Source: a virus
Length of the DNA: 36,383 nt
Strand: one strand, 5' to 3'
IMG/VR virus record: IMGVR_UViG_3300032093_000410
Location: 1-36,383 of that record
Below the pieces are notes generated by a model that saw only the letters and a program-made list of their open reading frames with translations, was not told the origin of the DNA and ran no database searches. Below, piece by piece: positions 28,619-35,946 of this stretch. Position numbers and translations under genes: made by a program. How positions within the stretch are numbered: the stretch's first letter is position 1; every line of letters begins with the position of its first letter.

Positions 28619-30408
28619 TTGCGCACCTTGCCCTTCACCGGCTTCGCGGGCTTGGCGGCCTTGGCGGCGGGAGCCTGTGCGGGCTCGGCGGCGGTGGGGG
28701 CATCCACCCAGCCCTTCGGCCTGGCGATCTTCTTGGAGTCGATCAGCTTCTGGAGCGTGGCCTGGCGGATGACCTTCTCGTCCACCGCCGGCGGGAGCGG
28801 CGCGGCGATGTTCAGGGCCTTGCGGAGGGCGTCGCGCTTGTCGAAAGCGTTGTCTGTGTCGGCGAGCAGTTCTGCGATCGCCTCCACGATGCTCTCCGGG
28901 CTGGAGGTCGTCGACTTGGCCTTCATCGCGATTTTGCCCAGCTCGCCGATGTCCGGCTCCGCGATCAGCCGGAGGCGTTGCTGCCAGTGGGCTTGGCTCA
29001 GGGGTGCGTACCTGTTGTACTTGGGCTTCTTCGCCAGCAAGGTGTCGGAGAAGCTGCTCTCGAAGAGCATCACCGTCATCGCGGTCGCGACCTCCGGCCG
29101 TGCCGTCAGAGCGGCCTCGACGTACGGCATGTACTGCTCGACGCGCTCGTGGTTCGCATTCCTGATCGCGTCATTGACGCGGTAGTTGACCTCGTACTCG
29201 GGCAGGTAGTTCGTCTCCGAGCGATCGGCCGAACGTTCTGCGGCCTTGACGCTCTTTTCGGCGCGTCGGATCCTGGCGGCGGAGAGTGCGGCCTCGGCGC
29301 TGACGCCCGCGGGGACTAGACGGCTCTCCTGCAGCATCTTGATGTTCAGCGGGGCCTCGGTCTTCTCGACCGCGTTGACGATCGCCGTCGCCGCGGTCTT
29401 CAGGGCCTTCTCCGCCGCGGCGGCTTTCGCCTTGTAGCACGTCGGGTTCCCGCAGTACGGCCCGTCGTCGTCCTTCGAGCGCCTGCCTGTCCCGCCGTCC
29501 ATCTTGTCGTACAGGTCGCCGGCGGCTGGCAGTTCGCCCTTGCCTCCGAACAGCTGCATGTCGTTGGCGCTGTTGGCCGGGCAGGTGTTGCACGCGGGGG
29601 CTTGAACCCCGGGCACGTTCACGGCCTTGTCCCAGGCGACGTCGGCGAGGCTGAGCATGCGGCGCGTCACCAGGTCCTTGACCTGGTCGAGCTCCATCGG
29701 CAGGCGTCCGGGCTCCTCGGCCGCGGCCTGGCGAGCGATGTCCTCGCGAACCTTCGCATCGGCGAGCCTGGCGATCACCCGGGCGTGCGTCGCCGGCAAT
29801 TGGCCCGAGCGGATCAGCTCGCGGATCGGCTTGCTCATCCGCGCGATGTACAGGTGGTCTCGGACCCAGCGCTCGCTCTGGCCGAGCCTGGCGGCGATCG
29901 CGGCGACCCGCTCATCGTCGGGGACCAGGTCGGGGTTTCTGTCGTAGAGCTCGCATACCGCGTCTGCTTTCTCTATGTCGCTCAGCGCCTCGCGGTGGAG
30001 GTTCTCGGTGAGCCTCGCGTCCGCGTCCGAAACGTCCGCCGGCACGACGACGGCGTTGATGTGCGTCCACTTCAGCATGTTCGCGGCCCGCATGCGGCGG
30101 AACCCGAAGACGAGCTCGTATGAGGCGAGTGCTCCGCCCTGGGTCTTGCGCTTGTCGTCGGGCAGGCGGCGAACCCCGACGGGCTGAAGCTGGCCCAGGC
30201 GGTGCATGGTCTCGGCCAGTTCATTCAGCGCCGTCGCTCCCTGCGGCGTGTCGTACGACCTGGCGTCGCGGTCGTTCTTCATCTCATCGACGATGATGTC
30301 GGCGATCGCGATCGACGCGGGCTCGGCGGTGCGGTATCCGCCGGCGTAAGGGATGCTCGGCGGCAGTGCGGCGGCGGCGGGCTCGGGCTTTGTGGCGGTC
30401 TTCGGCAT
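28615..30408 (-). CDS. Large ParB/RepB-like protein with Cys motif (597 aa)
   Basis: ATG at 30408 follows AGGAG. Residues 65-145 are a ParB/Spo0J domain (LGQLQPVGVRR, ELVFGFRRMRAANML, TENLHREALSDIEKADA), followed by an HTH (AARLGQSERWVRDHLYIARM). At Cys273-x2-Cys276 and Cys319-x4-Cys324 there is a likely zinc site, as in ParB proteins of some plasmid and phage systems. The C-terminal 250 residues are helical with an Ala/Lys/Pro tail. It may bind parS-like sites for prophage or replication control. No ParA gene is visible. Confidence 0.8.
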   Translation of the reverse strand: MPKTATKPEPAAAALPPSIPYAGGYRTAEPASIAIADIIVDEMKNDRDARSYDTPQGATALNELAETMHRLGQLQPVGVRRLPDDKRKTQGGALASYELVFGFRRMRAANMLKWTHINAVVVPADVSDADARLTENLHREALSDIEKADAVCELYDRNPDLVPDDERVAAIAARLGQSERWVRDHLYIARMSKPIRELIRSGQLPATHARVIARLADAKVREDIARQAAAEEPGRLPMELDQVKDLVTRRMLSLADVAWDKAVNVPGVQAPACNTCPANSANDMQLFGGKGELPAAGDLYDKMDGGTGRRSKDDDGPYCGNPTCYKAKAAAAEKALKTAATAIVNAVEKTEAPLNIKMLQESRLVPAGVSAEAALSAARIRRAEKSVKAAERSADRSETNYLPEYEVNYRVNDAIRNANHERVEQYMPYVEAALTARPEVATAMTVMLFESSFSDTLLAKKPKYNRYAPLSQAHWQQRLRLIAEPDIGELGKIAMKAKSTTSSPESIVEAIAELLADTDNAFDKRDALRKALNIAAPLPPAVDEKVIRQATLQKLIDSKKIARPKGWVDAPTAAEPAQAPAAKAAKPAKPVKGKVRK

Positions 30409-30440
30409 GCGGGGCTCCTGTGGGTGTGGGGGCGAATCCC

Positions 30441-30464
30441 GCCGGCGGCCTTGCGGACGCCGGC
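30441..30464 (-). other. GC-rich hairpin between early genes
   Basis: Arms GCCGGCG and CGCCGGC enclose a 10-base loop in the gap after the gene at 30474-30872. No T tract follows on the minus strand, so it is more likely a processing or Rho-linked element than an intrinsic terminator. Confidence 0.4.
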
Positions 30465-30473
30465 GAGGTGTGG

Positions 30474-30872
30474 TCAGCGGGGAGCGTCGGTGAGGGTCGG
30501 GTTGGCAGGATTGCGACGCTCAGAAAACGCGCCGAGCGGCTTGGTCAAGTCCGGCCACTCGGCCCAGTACCCGATGCCACGCTCGCCCATGTGGCTGCGC
30601 TGCTCATCGGTCAGGGCCTCGCACAGCGGGATCTCGAACGTGTTCGAGCTCGCTCGCATGATCGCGGCTTCGTGCGGCTGGGTCGTGTCGAGCCACGTGT
30701 GAACAACGACCTTCCTGTACTCGCCCTCCGGGCCGATGTGCGGCCCGCTGCTGCTGATGACGACGCCCGGCCGCGGCCCTTCCCACTCGGCCCCGAAGAC
30801 GAGGACGATCCGGCCTGTCGAAACCTCCCGCTTGCTGAAGATGCTGCTCTGCTCTGCGTTCTGCTCTGGCAT
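30474..30872 (-). CDS. Unknown early protein (132 aa)
   Basis: ATG at 30872 follows AGGAG. The sequence MPEQNAEQSSIFSKREVSTG is followed by strands (RIVLVFGAEWEGPRPGVVIS) and charged helices with WAEWPDLTKPLGAFSERRN near the end. No motif was recognised. It lies alone between two hairpin-bearing gaps, in the early region. Confidence 0.6.
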   Translation of the reverse strand: MPEQNAEQSSIFSKREVSTGRIVLVFGAEWEGPRPGVVISSSGPHIGPEGEYRKVVVHTWLDTTQPHEAAIMRASSNTFEIPLCEALTDEQRSHMGERGIGYWAEWPDLTKPLGAFSERRNPANPTLTDAPR

Positions 30873-30912
30873 GTGCTACTCCTGAGTGTGCTTGCGGCCA
30901 CGCGCCGCCGAA

Positions 30913-30944
30913 TCCCTCGCCGCGGGCTTTCGCCTGCGGCGGGG
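30913..30944 (-). other. GC-rich hairpin after the Lys-rich protein gene
   Basis: CGCCGCGGGC and GCCTGCGGCG, with flanking TCCC and GGGA, pair around TTTC in the 84-base gap after the stop at 30957. It has no T tract. It is one of three GC hairpins separating early genes. Confidence 0.4.
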
Positions 30945-30956
30945 AGGAGAGAGAGA

Positions 30957-32177
30957 TCAGCGGGACTTGGCGGGCTTCTTCGCGGCCTTCTTCTTGGCCG
31001 GCTTCTTGGGCTTCTCGGTGGGCGAGGCCTCGGGCTCCGCGGCAGGCGTGAAGGGCACGCGGCGATCCTCGGGCCAGCCCATCATGATGTGAAGCTCGGC
31101 GACTCCGAAGAGCGTCTCGAACGCGTCCTGGTTGCGGGCGAAGATGCGCAACAGGGCGTTCCACATCCGCTCGCCTCCGGAGAGGCGCAGGCGTTCGGCG
31201 ATGATGGAGCCGAGGTGGCCCCAGACCTCCGAGTGCAGATCGGGGAGACTGGTGAGGATCGCCGGCGCATCGGCACTGGTCTCGAACACATGGCGGAGCT
31301 TGCGGATCAGGCGGTCGGGCGTGCCCAGGCCCCAGCTCGCAAGCTGGTCGAGCGCCTCCTGGACATCGTCCTCGTCGATGTTGTTGATCGCGGCCGGCCC
31401 CACGCTCGCGGTCCAGGGCACGGTCAACCAGGCGTGATCGAACCCCGCCTCTGCGAGCTCATCGCCGAGCCAGACCTCGGCGGTCGGGTCTGCGTCAGGC
31501 GCGGCGCCCTGGCTATCGGCGTCGTCGTCGTCGTCAGTCTGCTTCGGCTTTTCGATCGCCGGCAGGCGGATGTCGCCGCCCTTGATGTCCGTCGCGATGC
31601 CGCGGCGAGCGCAGAAGTCCGCGAGGCAGTCGCGTAGGTGGTCGAGTTGCTCCGGCGTGATCTCGCCGGCGAGCATGGCCTGCTTGACGGCCTGGCCCTC
31701 GTGCTGGTCCATGGCCTCTTTGACGGTGCGCATGCCGACTTTCAGCCATGCGGCCGAGTACATCTCGCCCATCAGGTCTCGCAGCTCAACGGCCTCCCAC
31801 GCCCGGGGGTCGGGCTTGAAGCCGTCGGCGAGCCCTCCATCGCACGCACGATCGACCAGGTCGAACAGGTCCTGCGTCATCTTCTTCGTCAGGTCGAGTT
31901 CGGATCGGCGCTGGCGATCGAGGTTCGTGAACGTTGCCTTTGCGCGGCGGAGGTCCATCGCGATGCCGGCGACGCGCTCGAGGAGTGCGGGGTCTGCGTG
32001 GGCGTCCTTCTCCTCGGGGAGCTCGTCGAGCGACTTGCTCAGCGTCTCCTCGCGGTCCTTCACCGCGCCCTTTGCCTGGTTCCAGTCCTCCTCCATCTCG
32101 GCGACGCGGGCCTGGCTGGCCTTCACTCCGTCGCGAAGGGTGATGATGCGGATCGTCGTGGTTGCGTCGAAAGCCAT
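30957..32177 (-). CDS. Unknown early protein with acidic linker and histone-like Lys tail (406 aa)
   Basis: ATG at 32177 follows AGGAA. Residues 15-60 are a coiled coil (ARVAEMEEDWNQAKGAVKD). The middle is helical. An acidic linker (KQTDDDDDADSQG) separates a C-terminal helical domain (FDHAWLTVPWTASVGPAAINNIDEDD and on). The last 20 residues are Lys/Ala/Pro-rich (KKPAKKKAAKKPAKSR), like a histone H1-type tail. No family was recognised. The tail could bind DNA. It lies after the Sak4-like gene and is probably a recombination partner by position only. Confidence 0.68.
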   Translation of the reverse strand: MAFDATTTIRIITLRDGVKASQARVAEMEEDWNQAKGAVKDREETLSKSLDELPEEKDAHADPALLERVAGIAMDLRRAKATFTNLDRQRRSELDLTKKMTQDLFDLVDRACDGGLADGFKPDPRAWEAVELRDLMGEMYSAAWLKVGMRTVKEAMDQHEGQAVKQAMLAGEITPEQLDHLRDCLADFCARRGIATDIKGGDIRLPAIEKPKQTDDDDDADSQGAAPDADPTAEVWLGDELAEAGFDHAWLTVPWTASVGPAAINNIDEDDVQEALDQLASWGLGTPDRLIRKLRHVFETSADAPAILTSLPDLHSEVWGHLGSIIAERLRLSGGERMWNALLRIFARNQDAFETLFGVAELHIMMGWPEDRRVPFTPAAEPEASPTEKPKKPAKKKAAKKPAKSR

Positions 32178-32206
32178 TGCGTGGTTCCTGCTCGGTGTGG
32201 TGTGTC

Positions 32207-32224
32207 GCCGGCCGCACGGCCGGC
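32207..32224 (-). other. Perfect GC hairpin between Sak4-like gene and next gene
   Basis: GCCGGCC and GGCCGGC form a 7-bp stem with loop GCAC in the 52-base gap. No T tract follows on the minus strand. It may slow read-through or stabilise the upstream mRNA end. Confidence 0.45.
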
Positions 32225-32229
32225 GTGCG

Positions 32230-33729
32230 TCAGGCCTTGGCGGCCGTCGGTTGCTGAGTTGTGTTGGTCGGCGCGGTAAACGCGGTGTGCTCGGCGAAGT
32301 CGAGCAGCTCGCGGCGGCCGTCCCTTATGCCCCAGCGGGCTGAGATGCGTTTGCCCTTGAACGACTCGATCGAGGTGCTGAAGGTGAACATGTCACCGGC
32401 CTCGGTTCTGACCTTGAAGAGCACCCAGGCCTGCCCTTTCGCCGTCGTGCCGTTCTTCACGGCTTGGACCTCCATCACGGTGAGGATGCCCGTCTGCTCG
32501 CCCTTCTTGGCGGCCGGCTGTTCATCGCGCTGGCGCTCGGCCCTCGCGGCGGCGTCGGCGGCATCGGCGGCGGAGCCTCGGGCACGCGTGGGCTTGGGCT
32601 TCGTCGGCGCTGCTGGTGTCTCCCGGCCGGGCTGCGCGGTCGGGGGTTGCGGAGTGGGGGGCGGAGGCGGTGTAGATGCAGCCGGAGCCGACTCACCACG
32701 GGTGGGGGTCTCGGCGACGGGGGCGGTCGTGGTGGCGGAGGCCTTGGCGGCGGGCTTCGGGGCCGGCAGGTCCGCGGGCTTGCGGCCCGCGGCCTGGTGC
32801 TGCTGAAGCAGCTCGATCATGCGGAGGCACTCGTCAGGCTCCGCTTTGCGCGCGGTCAGGTCGATGCCGATCTGTGCGCCCAGGCAGTGGACGATTCGGC
32901 GGACCTCGGCGTTGATCTCGTCCACCGTGCCTGGCATCTGCCCGGCCCACTGCTTGACCGCCTGGACGAGTCGTGGCGCTGGGAGCAGCCGATCGTCCAC
33001 CCCGACCGGGCGAGGGGCGGGGTCGATGACCTCGGCTCCGTCCCTCAGCCAGCCGATCAGCCGCCGGCCGAACGCCTCGTCGGGCTTCTCCATCATTTCG
33101 TTGTGCAGATCGCTCCAGCGTGTCTTCGTCACCGTCATGATGGCCCCGTCCATCTTGACGCCGATGTCGAACTCGTACTCCATGCCGTCGCGCTGGATCG
33201 GAGCCATGCCAAGCCGACGCACGGTGGTCTTGCCGTCGACGACCTCCTGGACGTGCTCCATCTTCTCTCGCAGCGTGACCAGCAGGTGGCACTTGCAACG
33301 GAGCATGGTCTCGACGAACTGGTTGTGCAGCGGCGTGACCTCGCGCCAGGCGGTGAAGCCCTTCGGGTCGCCGCTCTTGGTCCGGGCTCGATCGACGCGG
33401 TCGAGCGCTCCGTCCTTGCCCGACCAGGCGTGCGTGGCGGAGTCGATGATGATCACACCGTATCCCGCGGCCTCCGCGGCCTCGATCGCCTTGCAGTACT
33501 CGCTCGGGCTGAATGAGGTGAGGTTGACCTGGTCAAACTTGAACCTGTCGGCGTAGAGCGAAGACGAGTAGTTCTCGGTGTCGATGAACGCGATCGGCTT
33601 GCCGATCGCCTCCGAGATGCCCGTGGCGATCCGCAGGGCGGAGTAGGTCTTGCCGCTGTTGGTCGCGCCCGACAGCACCATGCGGAGCAGGCGCTGAGAC
33701 TTCTGTGCGGGCTTGAAGACGTACGTCAT
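32230..33729 (-). CDS. Sak4-like RecA-family ATPase with C-terminal OB-like domain (499 aa)
   Basis: ATG at 33729 follows AGGAG. Residues 1-220 are a RecA-like ATPase: Walker A GATNSGKT (21-28), AFIDTEN, Walker B GVIIIDSATHAW, and a QVETMLRC-type helix, as in Sak4 single-strand annealing proteins. A helical part and a long Pro/Ala-rich linker (about 330-420) follow. The last 75 residues (GILTVMEVQAVKNGTTAKGQ, WVLFKVRTEAGDMFTFSTS) look like an OB fold, as in single-strand binding proteins. It would promote annealing and recombination of phage DNA. The fusion is inferred by eye. Confidence 0.78.
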   Translation of the reverse strand: MTYVFKPAQKSQRLLRMVLSGATNSGKTYSALRIATGISEAIGKPIAFIDTENYSSSLYADRFKFDQVNLTSFSPSEYCKAIEAAEAAGYGVIIIDSATHAWSGKDGALDRVDRARTKSGDPKGFTAWREVTPLHNQFVETMLRCKCHLLVTLREKMEHVQEVVDGKTTVRRLGMAPIQRDGMEYEFDIGVKMDGAIMTVTKTRWSDLHNEMMEKPDEAFGRRLIGWLRDGAEVIDPAPRPVGVDDRLLPAPRLVQAVKQWAGQMPGTVDEINAEVRRIVHCLGAQIGIDLTARKAEPDECLRMIELLQQHQAAGRKPADLPAPKPAAKASATTTAPVAETPTRGESAPAASTPPPPPTPQPPTAQPGRETPAAPTKPKPTRARGSAADAADAAARAERQRDEQPAAKKGEQTGILTVMEVQAVKNGTTAKGQAWVLFKVRTEAGDMFTFSTSIESFKGKRISARWGIRDGRRELLDFAEHTAFTAPTNTTQQPTAAKA

Positions 33730-33777
33730 CGGTGCTCCTGGTCTCGTGGCGTTGTGGGGTGGTGTCGCAGCGGGCGC

Positions 33778-34077
33778 TCAGCTCGCCCGGCGGGCCTGGG
33801 CGGTCTCAAGCTCGCGTGTCAGGTAGAGGAGACGATCGGCCTGCATCTGTGCGGTGCGGGCTCGCGCGTCGCTCTCAGCTTGGATCTGGCGCACCTGCTG
33901 CTCGAGCTTGTTGACGCTCTCGAGCGCGTCGGCCTGCAGTTCAGCAAGCTCACGGCGCGTCGCTTCAAGCTCGCCGGCTCCCCGGAACCAGCCGAGCGTG
34001 TACCCGACTCCGAAGCTGGCGGCCAGCACGCCGCTGACTGCGAAGAAGATGAGCAGGGGTTCGAGGTTCGGCATCAT
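33778..34077 (-). CDS. Single-pass membrane protein with coiled coil (99 aa)
   Basis: ATG at 34077 overlaps the stop of the gene before it. Residues 8-30 (LLIFFAVSGVLAASFGVGYTL) span a membrane. Then a long coiled coil rich in Glu, Leu, Gln and Arg runs to the end. The layout resembles inner-membrane spanins, but the place in the early region beside integrase speaks against a lysis role. A similar design at 25899-26234 may be a paralogue. Confidence 0.7.
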   Translation of the reverse strand: MMPNLEPLLIFFAVSGVLAASFGVGYTLGWFRGAGELEATRRELAELQADALESVNKLEQQVRQIQAESDARARTAQMQADRLLYLTRELETAQARRAS

Positions 34078-34313
34078 CGGTTGTCTCCGTTGTGAGGTGC
34101 GGTGGGGTCGCCGAGTGCGGCGATCGCGAGGCTGATTGAGTGGTGGTTGCCGGGCTTCCAGGCGTCGGCGTGCCAGTGCGCCCTGGCGAAGGCGACGAAC
34201 GCGGCAAGGTCGGCGGTGGCGCGGGCGTAGGCCGGCTCGAGCTCCTGCTCGTCGAGGACGGCCTCGGCCAGGACCATCTCGATCGACGTCGGCTCCGGCG
34301 CGCTGGCCGGCAT
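34074..34313 (-). CDS. Unknown early protein (about 79 aa, start uncertain)
   Basis: The frame is open from 34505, but that start lies on the integrase terminator hairpin, so I prefer the ATG at 34313 (MPASAPEPTSIEMVLAEAVL). No clear ribosome-binding site precedes it, and a TTG near 34376 is another option. The C-terminus is helical with HADAWKPGNHHSISLAIAAL. No family was recognised. The stop overlaps the start of the membrane protein gene. Confidence 0.5.
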   Translation of the reverse strand: MPASAPEPTSIEMVLAEAVLDEQELEPAYARATADLAAFVAFARAHWHADAWKPGNHHSISLAIAALGDPTAPHNGDNR

Positions 34314-34429
34314 CGGCGGCGCGGCGACCGATAACTGCGTGGGTGAGGGCGTGGTGGGGTCAGAGAGGCTGTACAAGGTTGGGCCTCGCGGGGTCGGTTT
34401 GGGGTGTGTGGGAGTGGGGAGGGCGACAC

Positions 34430-34449
34430 TCAGACACCGGCGCTCAGAT
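34430..34449 (+). repeat. 20-nt repeat, copy 1, left of integrase gene
   Basis: The sequence TCAGACA-C-CGGCGCTCAGAT lies in the gene-poor gap beyond the integrase terminator. The other copy, at 35637-35656, differs at one base and abuts the attachment core. Both could be arm-type integrase sites. The 195-base gap (34314-34508) also holds the terminator and no recognised promoter. Confidence 0.55.
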
Positions 34450-34471
34450 CGCGGCGGCGTTGGTGGTCGAA

Positions 34472-34496
34472 AGCCCCGGCGAGAACCGCCGGGGCT
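34472..34496 (-). terminator. Intrinsic terminator of the integrase gene
   Basis: AGCCCCGGCG and CGCCGGGGCT form a perfect 10-bp stem with a 5-base loop, 13 bases beyond the integrase stop at 34509, followed by TTTCG on the minus strand. This is the strongest terminator-like hairpin in the right part and separates int from the early genes. Confidence 0.7.
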
Positions 34497-34508
34497 CGTG
34501 GTCATGCA

Positions 34509-35441
34509 TCAGGAGGCGGCGGCTCGCGTGCTCGCCAAGACTCGCGCGGCTTCGAAGGCGTCATCGCTCGGGACCGGCGCGTAGAGCTCGGTCGTGCGGC
34601 TGCTGCGATGTCCCAGCAGTGCCGCAGCCGCATCGAGGCCCGCCTTCGGGCGCACGGCCCTGGCCGCGGCGTGTCGGATCGCGTGCGTCGAGAATCGCTC
34701 AACACCGGCCTTCGCGCATGCCGAGTCGATCGCCCGCTGCAGCCACTGGCGGCTCCGCTTCTGCCCGCGAGGGTTCAACGGGCGGAACACATACTCGCCT
34801 CCGCTGGTTCGGAGTGCTCGCCTGACGGCCGTCAGCGCCGGCCCGACGAGGGGGATGAGGCGCGTGTGCCCCCGGTGGGCGTTTTTGTGCTGCCTCTTGG
34901 CGATGTACGCCTGGCGGCCCAGGTGCAGCTCGTCGCGGCGGAGCGTGAGCACTTCGCCGACCCTGCAGCCCGTCGCCGCCATGACCGCGACGACGTCGGC
35001 GTGGTGCTTGGGCATCAGCCCGACCAGGCGGCGGATCTGCTGGAGGCTCGGGACGTTCTTCTCCGCCGGCTTCCTGGCGGCGCTCTCCCTGGCGGCGAGG
35101 GGCAGGACGCTCAGCGCCGAAGCCGCGTCGGCGGCGGTCATGATCTCGCGCTCAACGGCCCAGCGGAGCATGCGCTGGACTCGGAGCGTCTGCTGGTTCG
35201 TGTAGCCGTGCGACCAGTCGCGCTTCGTGATCTGTTCATCTCGCCAGGCCTTGAGCGCCTTGGCCGTGATGTCCTCGGCCGCGGCCTTGTCGCCGAAGCT
35301 CTCGAGCAGGGCTCGCATGGTGCTTCGAATGTTCGCGGCCTCGCCGGTCGGTGAGCCATCGGCGCGGCGGTAGTACTTCTCGGCGTGCGCGCAGTACGTC
35401 ACGACGAGCCGCTTGAGCGGCGTGCATTGCTTTGAGGGCAT
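34509..35441 (-). CDS. int: Tyrosine site-specific integrase
   Basis: ATG at 35441 (MPSKQCTPLKRLVVTYCAH) is preceded by GAGG-CACCCCC and by a promoter at 35534-35561. The 310-residue protein has an N-terminal SAM-like core-binding domain (residues 10-110) and a catalytic domain with Arg160 (GCRVGEVLTL), Lys186, His253 and Arg256 (STHAIRHAAA), His278 (LLGHRS) and nucleophile Tyr287 (TTELYAP), the full set for strand exchange. It lies next to the tRNA-Gly remnant that is its likely target. Host integration factors are probably required. Confidence 0.93.
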   Translation of the reverse strand: MPSKQCTPLKRLVVTYCAHAEKYYRRADGSPTGEAANIRSTMRALLESFGDKAAAEDITAKALKAWRDEQITKRDWSHGYTNQQTLRVQRMLRWAVEREIMTAADAASALSVLPLAARESAARKPAEKNVPSLQQIRRLVGLMPKHHADVVAVMAATGCRVGEVLTLRRDELHLGRQAYIAKRQHKNAHRGHTRLIPLVGPALTAVRRALRTSGGEYVFRPLNPRGQKRSRQWLQRAIDSACAKAGVERFSTHAIRHAAARAVRPKAGLDAAAALLGHRSSRTTELYAPVPSDDAFEAARVLASTRAAAS

Positions 35442-35533
35442 GGGGGTGCCTCGATGTCGCGCGAGACTGAGTTCGTCGTCTGGGCCTCGCGCGGGCTCCG
35501 GCGGCGGCCGAGTTGCTAAGGCTCGGCGACACC

Positions 35534-35561
35534 ACTTTACGTTTCCGCGGCCCGCTGTCAA
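35534..35561 (-). promoter_or_regulatory. Promoter of the integrase gene (TTGACA-16-TAAAGT)
   Basis: On the minus strand TTGACA (35561-35556) and TAAAGT (35539-35534) are separated by 16 bases. The -35 hexamer is perfect and the -10 matches four of six bases. Transcription would start near 35526 and reach the int ATG at 35441. It is one of only a few recognisable sigma-70-type promoters in the window. Confidence 0.65.
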
Positions 35562-35636
35562 GCCCGAGAAGATCGAGGCTGGTAGTATGTGCGGGCGCGG
35601 CGATGGCCACGGCTGGCAGCCTCGTGACGCTGAGGA

Positions 35637-35656
35637 TCAGACAACGGCGCTCAGAT
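35637..35656 (+). repeat. 20-nt repeat, copy 2, abutting the attachment core
   Basis: TCAGACA-A-CGGCGCTCAGAT matches the copy at 34430-34449 at 19 of 20 bases. It ends where the tRNA-like anticodon loop begins. As both copies flank int, this is phage-borne sequence and may bind integrase. Confidence 0.55.
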
Positions 35657-35697
35657 TCCCAAGCTGAATGTCGGGAGTTCGATCCTCCTCGCCCGCT
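35656..35697 (+). other. Right attachment site: 3' half of tRNA-Gly(CCC)
   Basis: From 35656 the sequence reads like the 3' part of a tRNA: loop TTCCCAA with anticodon CCC, stem GCTGA, variable ATGTC, T-arm GGGAG-TTCGATC-CTCCT, acceptor CGCCCGC and discriminator T, without CCA. The D arm is absent and anticodon-stem base 31 does not pair with 39, so the true crossover core probably starts at the anticodon loop. It is flanked on the left by integrase and on the right by a tRNA-type terminator. This fits attR of a prophage, with the intact tRNA at the other end. Confidence 0.72.
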
Positions 35698-35703
35698 TTG
35701 TCT

Positions 35704-35738
35704 GCCGCCGATGTCACACGATGACACCGGCGGCTTTT
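35704..35738 (+). terminator. Intrinsic terminator of the host tRNA gene
   Basis: GCCGCCGATGTCA pairs with TGACACCGGCGGC (one A-C mismatch) over loop CACGA and is followed by TTTTCG. It lies seven bases beyond the tRNA 3' end on the same strand, so it is the terminator of the original tRNA unit and marks host DNA. The rest of the 505-base gap between int and the next gene (35739-35946) shows nothing recognisable. Confidence 0.8.
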
Positions 35739-35946
35739 CGTTGACAAACCCCGCAGATTTCGCGAGTTCTGGCGACGTGTGCGGGGGCGAGCGGATCGGG
35801 GCCAACAGCCGGACGATGACGGGGAATGACCTGGGTGGACGCTCGCTTGTGCAAGCGCGTGTGCAAGGTGTGGCGGCATGAGGCCGCCGGATCGCGCCGA
35901 GATTCGACCGCTTCGGCGCGAGGTTCCGGTGCGTGAACGCAGATGT

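Noticed and set aside
35591-35697. A complete 107-nt tRNA beginning with GCGGGCG at 35591
   Set aside because: GCGGGCG would pair with the acceptor CGCCCGC, but no D arm can be drawn, the anticodon stem has a mismatch, and the segment before the core is phage sequence shared with the repeat at 34430. The 7-base match could be chance or a remnant.
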